From NCBI GenBank assembly GCA_025201845.1, contig MU603963.1, positions 62,001 through 126,000 on the forward strand: a stretch of DNA of 64,000 nt, written 5' to 3'. Each line of letters opens with the position of its first letter. The stretch's first letter is position 1. The position numbers and the translations under genes are program-made. This document shows, in pieces, positions 57,288-64,000 of the stretch. The notes beneath the pieces were generated by a model. It was given only the letters and a program-made list of their open reading frames with translations, made no database searches and was not told the origin of the DNA. The stretch comes from Martensiomyces pterosporus (Eukaryota; Kickxellomycota; Kickxellomycetes; Kickxellales; Kickxellaceae).

Positions 57288-59584
57288 ATGGATCAGCTGT
57301 GTGTAATTTGCAAGTGCGCAACGTATCACGAGCACGATGCGCTGATTACCAGTCTCCGCAAGCAGTTTTGGCAGATGATTCCGATGCGCTCCTTTATCTG
57401 GGTAAGGCTGAATCCAAGAGCTGGCGAAAGAGGCGCTGTGTATGGAGCAAATAAGAGAACAGGCGTCAGACATGACAGGACGCTCAAATGCCTGCATGCT
57501 TGCTGGTTTGTATGGGTCAACCGCTACTTATAGGGCAACTGGGATTCAACAGACCTCGAGCGCGACGAAAACGTCCCTCTGTTGGCGTGCATTCGGGTGC
57601 AAGGGGAGGTGATGAAGACGATCATATTCCACGAACACACGACATCGCGTAGTCCGTCGAACATGTACATTGCGCTGTTTCTCAAGATGTACATTGCCAA
57701 GATTGAGAGCCTGGACCGCTACGAGATGGACGACGAGCTGATAGAGTTTTACGTCTCGCTCGTCGCTACCACCGACATGTCGCCAGCAGCCATGGGGATG
57801 TGCTACAAGACTTACACGCTGGACAGAGAACAGTACTCGAAGATTGTCCTGAGGGAGGACCAGATGATGATTTCGCAGGGCACCACCGGGCTGCATGTGT
57901 GGGAGGCCAGTCTGCGGCTGGCGGACTTCTTTACGGAGCACCCCGGTAAGGTTCAGCGAAAAGAGAAGCTGCGGGCCATGCAGTTTGGGGGAGGGTGTTG
58001 GCGGGAACACTTGGAGTGGCGTGCTGTTGTTTGGAGGAGTGCTTCGTGCTAACCTGCTTGTTGTTCTACCTCATGACTGCATTTTTTCCTGCTAGACATC
58101 ATTCGCGGGATGCACGTGCTCGAGCTGGGCGCAGGGTGCGGATTAGCAGGTAGGCAGAGAACGTTTTGTCCCTCTGAAAGAGTCTCAGCGGAATACCCAG
58201 CTGCCATGATGATTTGTACATGTGGGATATCGCCATCTCAATGAGACGATTGCGTGATTACACTGAACGAAAACAGGGAACAGACATGCATTCTCTTGGC
58301 TGATGGATCTGTCCAGTTCTTTCTTGCTGTATCTTGCTTTGGCTTTGTTTGTAGGATTCACATGTGCTGCCTTGGGTGCCACGCATGTTATGTCGACGGA
58401 CTTTAGCCCCGATGTGCTCAAGCTGCTGGAGCACAACAAGGAGCAGAGTAAGCCATGCGCACTTCTCTCGCCGTACATTCCCTGCTGGTCATGCTTCTTT
58501 TGTTCCTCTCCGGACTGTCTGGCATGGCACATCTGCCTTATCTACAGACATCTGCAGAGACACATACGTGCCCTCCCCCAAAAAAAAACATCTTGGTTCA
58601 ACGCATTAGCCGAGGCGTTTTGAACGTTTATGCAGATGCCATATTTTGCTGCTGCTGTTGCTGCAGATCGCTGCTTTGCCATACACCATATTGTGCGCAC
58701 AGTTCTAAATGCAACTGTTTTGCTTTTGTGTGCGAATTATATATAGATACGACATTCAAGGACAAGATCCAAGTTGCCGAGTTGGACTGGGCGTCAACTG
58801 AGGACTGCACAAGGCTATCGGAAAGCGTCGACGTTATCATCGGAGCCGACATTGTAAGTTCCCCGTATGTGCTGGAGCCGCAGCGAACGCTGGTGGAAAA
58901 TGCGGAATAGCCAGCATTCTTAGATCATGCTGCCATGTATCCAAGTGCCTTTGGGGCGTGCACGTTCGAAATAGTTTGGCAGACTGACGTAATTCGCACA
59001 TACACATGTCACCATGTGTGCCTCTCTTTGTGCATTCTTTGTAGACGTATGACCCAACTATCGTTCCGCTGCTGGTTGGGGCGCTTGAGGCAGTGGTTGT
59101 GTCGTCGCAGCAGGTGGCGTATATCACAGCGACTATTAGGAACCAGGACACATTTGACCTGTTCCTCAAGCTAATAGGTAAGGCTGGGCACATATGGTAT
59201 ATGATGCGTTTTGTTGGTTGGGGAGAGAACAGAGACGCTGAAGACCGTGTTGAACATGTATTTTTCCGCTATCATTTGGCGCTGCGTACATGGCTCATGT
59301 GGCGTTTTTCTTCTTTTGCTTCAGGAGGCGCCCAGCGCTGTTTTTAATGGAAGGCAGACTGATCTACTTTACATGCTTTTATTAAACGCACGAATTCCCG
59401 ATTTCATACGCGTACACCCCCCGGTTTTCATTTTGCGCATACATACACACATTTGGGTGCTTGTGTAGATGACACGGGCGTTTTGGGCAAGTCGGTGATG
59501 GACCTGACAGACACGAAGATGGCCGCGCTGTGCCATCCCAACCCAGAAGCCGATATGCGACTTGTTTTGATTACACGCAAGTGA
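57288..59584 (+). CDS. FAM86/EEF2KMT-type protein lysine methyltransferase, seven exons
   Basis: Related to EEF2KMT (FAM86A; yeast Efm3), which methylates a Lys of elongation factor 2. Exons: 57288-57401, 57534-57945, 58096-58149, 58355-58447, 58747-58853, 59045-59177 and 59469-59584. All six introns have GT donors (five GTAAG, one GTAGG) and a TAG acceptor; phases agree and give 342 residues. The N-terminal FAM86-like part (MDQLCVICK, then CIRVQGEVMKTIIFHEHTTS) precedes QGTTGLHVWEASLRLADFF. SAM motif I is HVLELGAGCGLAG, the acidic loop is MSTDFSP, then ELDWAS and the post-I motif VIIGADITYDP. ITATIRNQDTFDLFLKLI closes the fold. Substrate assignment is by family; related class-I MTases exist. 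Confidence 0.85.
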
Positions 59585-60512
59585 GCGGGGTGCTGCTAGT
59601 GTTCCCTGGCTTTCCGCGTGAGAAAGGATTGCTGTGGCTCCTTGTTTGTTTCTTTTAAAATAACATCGCCAGCACTTGCCTGCCAAGGCGGCGTCGCTGC
59701 TGAACTGCATATGTAGTAGCACATGGAAAGGCGCTCCAGAGACCCATCCTGCGCATCCTCCTGTGCTTCTAAAACGAGAAAGCAGAGAGGCGAGGGAAAA
59801 CATGGCGGTGGAGGCAGTGGTGCTTGTTTACACAATGTAATGCTTTCGGCACCCACCCTCGCAAGGCCAGATGCGCAGCGAGTCATCTCGCACCAGGCAG
59901 CACCCTTGCTCCGAAAGAAATGCTGTTCTGGCAAAGCACAGCATTCTGCTCTCCCGGAAACGCCCATGCCTGCCCGCCACTGGCGCAGACACGAGGGAGA
60001 GAAATACTAGAGCAAGGCTTGCACTTTGCCAGCACTAGAGGGGGGCTGCGTAGGAGCATGTTGCAGGCTTCCAAACATGGCAAGGCCAGTCTTCGGAGGA
60101 CAATGGCGCACGCAAATGCCCACGGAGGACTGAGGATTTCGCCATCCTCATATCCACATAACGCCATTTCTGCTGCAATGGCACGATCACGGCCAATCAT
60201 CTTGTAATCAGTCCCTACAAGGCAGCAAATCGCGAAGCACCCCATGCCTGTGGAGGGAAAATTAGAGCACGCCATCGCATCATCCGCCCACAGGTTTTTG
60301 CCTTTGCTGTTAGCATTTTTAATATTCTCTGCCTTGCCGCATTTTCCGTGGTTTCTCGCTGGAGCGTAGCACCCTTGCTTTTGCTGTGCGTCTTCTCAAC
60401 TGCCAGAACGCCTGCCTGCCTGCCCGCCCTACTGAGCAGAGCACATATAACACCCACGTATCCCTCCCGCCTCCCCCGCTCATTTCCCTTTTTCTTTTTT
60501 TGTTCTGTAAGA
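59585..60512. promoter_or_regulatory. Intergenic region upstream of MET30
   Basis: 928 bases between tandem genes. Short ORFs only. TATAA at 60446-60450 precedes a long pyrimidine tract (60454-60507) that leads to the MET30 ATG, a common fungal core-promoter layout. Confidence 0.45.
60446..60450 (+). promoter_or_regulatory. Possible TATA box of MET30
   Basis: ATATAAC context, 63 bases before the start codon and just upstream of a CT-rich tract. Confidence 0.35.
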
Positions 60513-63011
60513 ATGACTATAGACTCCTCTCCCTCTCCTTCCCCTTCCTCTTCCAGTTCCTCTCATAACACTTCTGATTCGGCTTCTGACAAAAACAATT
60601 CCTCGCAGCACACAGATTCCCTGCAGCAAACTGGGGACTCTGGCCACAACGACCACGATAAGCAACTGCCTTTATCTCGCACTGCTGAAAATACGCGCGG
60701 CAAAATGAGCTCTACCGTGTCAACATACTCGCCAGTCGACTCGGGTTACATCGTAGCCGACGCTCAGAGGATTCGCATCAACCCCGGCGACTCGGCTAGC
60801 CAGCCCCAGCAGCAGCTGGCCAAAGAAGATAACAACACCACGGAGGCTGTTCTGGCGGCAGGGGGCCGTAAGCGCAACTTCACAGAGTTTGTGGGCGGCA
60901 GCAGCAGCACCAGCAACATGTCCTCGATGGAGCTCGACATACTTTCTTTGAGAAAGTACCCGGCATTCGGCGGGCGGTGCTACCGGCACTCCACACAGGT
61001 GTACCTGGCCGAGTGTGACAACACGCAGCGCGAACTGCAAGCCTCGCTGCACGCTCTGCCAAAGGCCGAGCAGGTGAAGATCAGCGGCATTTGGAGCAAC
61101 TTTGCGTCTGAGCCTGCGGAACGCCGGCTATTGATTCTTCAGGGGATCGTCAACCTCTGCTGTATCCCCCAACTGTCTTATCTCAACAAGGTGGTGCCTC
61201 AGCAGCTCCGCGTCGACTTCCTCGCTGCTGCTCCGCCAGACATTTCACTCAAAGTGCTCTCCTATTTGGATGCCAAATCGCTGTGCCAGGCTGCGCAGGT
61301 GTCCAGGACGTGGGCAGCGCTGGCCAACGACGATATCCTGTGGCACAGGATGTGTGCCCAGCACATTGACAAAGTCTGTAAGAAGTGCGGGTGGGGTCTG
61401 CCGCTGCTCGACAGATCGAGTAGGCGCGTGTATGAGGCTACGGCGCGTAGGGCACTGAGGCTGGCGTCGAGTGGAAACAGCGCCATTGAGTTTCAGGCAC
61501 GCCATAAACCGTATCACACTGCCCAGGAGTGCTACGACTCTGCCAGGACTAATGACAGCACGCCTGTGAACGGTCCAGTGGCTAGCACGTCGTATACGTT
61601 TGCGCTCCCCACATCAAACGTTACAATTGACCCAGCGCTGCCGCAAATGCAAACACAGCAGCATCAGCAGCAACAACAACAACAACAAGTGCAGAGCCAG
61701 CAAATGATCCCCGTGTCGTCCCTCATTAATTCATCAGACCTCGACGTGTCGCTTGTCAGCAGTGTATGTGCGCCGCAGAATACTGTGCAATTCATGCAAG
61801 GACCACAACAGCAGAACAATGGAGGTGGCAGCACGGGGTCATCCGGTATCCCACGCCGCCTGTCGTACTTGCATATTTCTGCAGATGCCGAGAGCGGCAA
61901 CGTCAGCGACAGCAGCAGCTCAGGCAGCAACAGTGCCCAAGGCTCCAACAACGATGAAAGCAGTCCCCGTGGTCCTACGGGTGCCAGCCACAAGGTTAAG
62001 CGTCGTCCGTGGAAGGATATTTTTGCAGAGCGTCAGATCATTGCCAACAACTGGCGCAAGTTCCGCTACCACGAGTCCCAGGTGCCCGCACATGCCGACG
62101 GCATTTTGTGCGTGCAGTTCAACGACGAGTACATGATCACTGGGTCGTACGACAGCAAGGTGCATGTGTGGGACGCGGAGACCTTCGAGCTGGCGTGCGA
62201 GCTCACCGGGCACACGATGCCTGTGCGGGCGCTGGAGTTTGACGACTGCAAGCTGTTCAGCGGCTCGCTGGACGGGACCGTGAGGATCTGGAATTACCGC
62301 GACGGGACGTGCATTCGCACTTTGAGGGTGTTTGAGAACGGCGGTGTGATTTCCCTGCACCACCAGAAGGGCACACTGGTCGTGGGCGGTGAAAACGGAT
62401 CCATCCGCGTGTACAACATTGCCAAGATGACCAGCTTTACGCTCACTGGACACACGGACTGGGTCAATGCCGTGCGGCTGTATGGCGACAACACGCTGTT
62501 CTCTTGTTCGGACGATATGCTGGTCAAAAGGTGGGACCTCGAGAAAAGGCAGTGTGTGCGCACATACACGGGCCACTCGCACCACGTGCAGTCGCTCCAG
62601 CTGTCCAGTCGTGCGCCGCCGTCTCTGGACAGCTCGCCGGCAAATGCATTTGGCAGACGGCGGCCACTGGCCAAGGACTGTGCCGAAGATTCGCGCCCAT
62701 TCCTGATCACTGGCTCGCTGGATAGCACGATGCGCGTGTGGGATATTGAGACTGGCGAGTGCTTGGATACGGTCTTTGGGCATGTCGAGGGCATTTGGTC
62801 CATGGCATTCGACTCCCTCCGGATTGTGTCTGGGTCTAACGACGGAACTGTAAAGGTCTGGGACACCTGCTCTCATGCTTGCTTGTTTACTCTCCAAGCG
62901 TCCCCAGCGGCCATCAACTGCGTGGCCATCAGCGACACGAGGATCGTTATTGGCGACAACGACGGCAATGCGCATATTTACGACTTCCGCGATGGCGCAA
63001 TCCATCACTGA
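60513..63011 (+). CDS. MET30: F-box/WD40 ubiquitin ligase subunit Met30/SconB
   Basis: Substrate receptor of an SCF ubiquitin ligase that controls sulfur-amino-acid genes by acting on Met4/Cys3-type activators. The 832-residue protein starts at MTIDSSPS (60513). The Met30-specific N-terminal block is present: FGGRCYRHSTQVYLAECDNT then LPKAEQVKISGIWSNFASEP and ILQGIVNLCCIPQLSYLN. F-box: PDISLKVLSYLDAKSLCQAA at ~242-262, then VSRTWAALANDDILWHRMC and the CKKCGWGLPLL signature. A Gln-rich, Ser-rich linker separates it from seven WD40 blades (~527 to the end), e.g. TGSYDSKVHVWD, SGSLDGTVRIWN, SCSDDMLVKRWD, TGSLDSTMRVWD and SGSNDGTVKVWD. The combination distinguishes it from Cdc4/Fbw7. Single exon. 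Confidence 0.93.
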   Translation: MTIDSSPSPSPSSSSSSHNTSDSASDKNNSSQHTDSLQQTGDSGHNDHDKQLPLSRTAENTRGKMSSTVSTYSPVDSGYIVADAQRIRINPGDSASQPQQQLAKEDNNTTEAVLAAGGRKRNFTEFVGGSSSTSNMSSMELDILSLRKYPAFGGRCYRHSTQVYLAECDNTQRELQASLHALPKAEQVKISGIWSNFASEPAERRLLILQGIVNLCCIPQLSYLNKVVPQQLRVDFLAAAPPDISLKVLSYLDAKSLCQAAQVSRTWAALANDDILWHRMCAQHIDKVCKKCGWGLPLLDRSSRRVYEATARRALRLASSGNSAIEFQARHKPYHTAQECYDSARTNDSTPVNGPVASTSYTFALPTSNVTIDPALPQMQTQQHQQQQQQQQVQSQQMIPVSSLINSSDLDVSLVSSVCAPQNTVQFMQGPQQQNNGGGSTGSSGIPRRLSYLHISADAESGNVSDSSSSGSNSAQGSNNDESSPRGPTGASHKVKRRPWKDIFAERQIIANNWRKFRYHESQVPAHADGILCVQFNDEYMITGSYDSKVHVWDAETFELACELTGHTMPVRALEFDDCKLFSGSLDGTVRIWNYRDGTCIRTLRVFENGGVISLHHQKGTLVVGGENGSIRVYNIAKMTSFTLTGHTDWVNAVRLYGDNTLFSCSDDMLVKRWDLEKRQCVRTYTGHSHHVQSLQLSSRAPPSLDSSPANAFGRRRPLAKDCAEDSRPFLITGSLDSTMRVWDIETGECLDTVFGHVEGIWSMAFDSLRIVSGSNDGTVKVWDTCSHACLFTLQASPAAINCVAISDTRIVIGDNDGNAHIYDFRDGAIHH

Positions 63012-63944
63012 AGTGGACCAAAACACGGAGGTGGCTTGAGGCTGAAAGCTATTTGAACGCAGCTTTGCTCTCTCGGTTGCCCTCGCATACTTCAATGATA
63101 TTCTACGCATCTTTTACGAGGCATCGCATTTAGCCTTGGCTTCCATTTTCCTTCATACCTGTTTCATTAACTCCCTGTCTTGTACAACTAACGCTTCTAA
63201 ACGTATTTCAGAGAGCCTGCATTCCTTGCGTGTGTGAGGCATATCCAGGTGGATGTTTTGTTTCTATGGCAAACCTTGGCATTCAAAGTAGGGTCATGCG
63301 TGGCTGGCTGCTGGGTTTCTAACGCAAATCGTAGGGGGCTTCATTCGCATTTCACTCCACACCAGTTTGCTTGACGCACACCCAGTTCGTATGCGCACTG
63401 CCTGCCCCTGCTTGACCATACACCTGTCGTCGAGCCTATGAGTATTTTTGGCTTTGGTAAATGCTGCTTGCTGGATTTTTCTCTGTATACGTAGACGACA
63501 CACATCTCTTCTCGCCTCTCTTGCGTGAGTTTTGGCACGTTAGCTGGAGCGAGTATTGCCAACTGTAAACTATCCCCTCATTGGCTATTTGCTCTGTGGG
63601 TGCGTGACGGTGGTTCTATTCACATTTTGTTTTATTCAGACAAGTATATGGAGTGTATATCTATTCCTGAGAATACTTGAGAACATGGCGATGAAGCCGG
63701 CGCTGGCATACCAAGGCATCTGGCCAAACCCAGAGGAAATGCCTCGCACTACGAACGGCCACCCGCTGCGTGTGTATATAATGCAATCCACCTCGCTTGG
63801 TCAAGCAGTGTGCTAAGCAGCAATAAAAAGGCACATGTACTTTCTGCCTGCTCTTTGAGCCTTCACTCTTCCCCCCCCACCTCTTTTCCCCTTCTCCCTC
63901 CACTCACTTCTTCCAGCCAAACCACGCTCATTTCGCTGATAGCA
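63012..63944. promoter_or_regulatory. Intergenic region upstream of the last, truncated gene
   Basis: 933 bases. TATATAA at 63775-63781 lies about 165 bases before the final ATG. A pyrimidine-rich stretch (63866-63915) follows it. An 86-codon ORF at 63556-63816 ends at this TATA region and has no recognisable pattern. Confidence 0.45.
63775..63781 (+). promoter_or_regulatory. Possible TATA box of the truncated last gene
   Basis: TATATAA within GTGTGTATATAATGC, followed by a CT-rich tract and then the ATG at 63945. Confidence 0.4.
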
Positions 63945-64000
63945 ATGTCTAAATACGGTTTTGTGCTTGCGTTGCTCCTGGTGGTTATTGGAAACGTCGC
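63945..64000 (+). CDS. Start of a secreted or membrane protein (cut by window end)
   Basis: ATG in the context AGCAATGTCTAAA opens 18 complete codons, MSKYGFVLALLLVVIGNV. A short basic start and a Leu/Val core are typical of a signal peptide or first membrane helix. The upstream TATA and pyrimidine tract support a real gene start. Family cannot be named. Confidence 0.5.
   Translation, partial: MSKYGFVLALLLVVIGNV

Noticed and set aside
61920..63110. 396-codon minus-strand ORF opposite MET30
   Set aside because: Antisense shadow of the WD40 region; composition is His/Val/Arg-rich without pattern.

Overview
The window is nuclear DNA of an early-diverging fungus. The conserved proteins include fungal or opisthokont signatures: a MET30/sconB-type F-box WD40 protein, a GDA1 apyrase, a VMA12 assembly factor, a fungal-length Rpt3 and an SFI1 repeat protein. 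The window also carries genes that most yeasts lack: a DNMT2-type tRNA methyltransferase, a SMU1 homologue, a NOPCHAP1-like protein, a FAM86-type methyltransferase, and apparent homologues of ITFG2 (KICSTOR) and BORCS5 (BORC). Genes are dense, mostly intronless or with one short intron, and rich in Ser/Ala/Gln low-complexity tails. This is compatible with Kickxellomycotina (Coemansia-like) or a neighbouring Zoopagomycota/Mucoromycota lineage. That placement is inference, because no rRNA or other phylogenetic marker was analysed.

Layout. At 1-13 kb: the 3' part of a very long ITFG2-like gene, a tRNA-Gly(GCC), PEX7 (minus), RRP36, and a multi-exon BORCS5-like gene with a long Ser-rich tail. At 13-21 kb: mitochondrial uL30 (minus), VMA12, ARA2 (minus), eS28 (minus, first coding exon is only the ATG), a small Gag1/DUF4050-like protein, DNMT2 and deoxyhypusine hydroxylase (minus). 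At 21-31 kb: RAD50 (minus), a NOPCHAP1-like gene, proteasome RPT3, PRP31 (minus) and a monoglyceride lipase (minus). At 32-45 kb: a LIM-domain-binding/SEUSS-type coregulator, a kynurenine-formamidase-like hydrolase (minus), an unknown MIT-like membrane protein, SMU1, a 7TM receptor (minus), a second monoglyceride lipase in inverse orientation, and AP-1 mu (minus). At 45-64 kb: SFI1, an SREK1IP1-like zinc-knuckle SR protein (minus), GDA1, a BSD-domain protein (minus), complex I NDUFS3 (minus), eRF1, a seven-exon EEF2KMT/FAM86-type methyltransferase, MET30, and the first 56 bases of a gene for a secreted or membrane protein.

The genes are housekeeping and do not form an operon or cluster. Several fall in common themes by chance or lineage history: splicing (PRP31, SMU1, SREK1IP1-like), translation (eS28, eRF1, DOHH, EEF2KMT-like, DNMT2, tRNA-Gly) and membrane/vacuole trafficking (AP-1 mu, VMA12, GDA1, BSD protein, BORCS5-like, ITFG2-like). 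No transposon, CRISPR array, phage, virus-like gene or toxin gene was seen. The observations most worth following are the ITFG2-like and BORCS5-like proteins, the RAD50 insertion, the open in-frame extension upstream of RPT3, and a substituted CFT motif in DNMT2. Intron positions were worked out by eye from GT/AG (one GC/AG) sites and reading phase.
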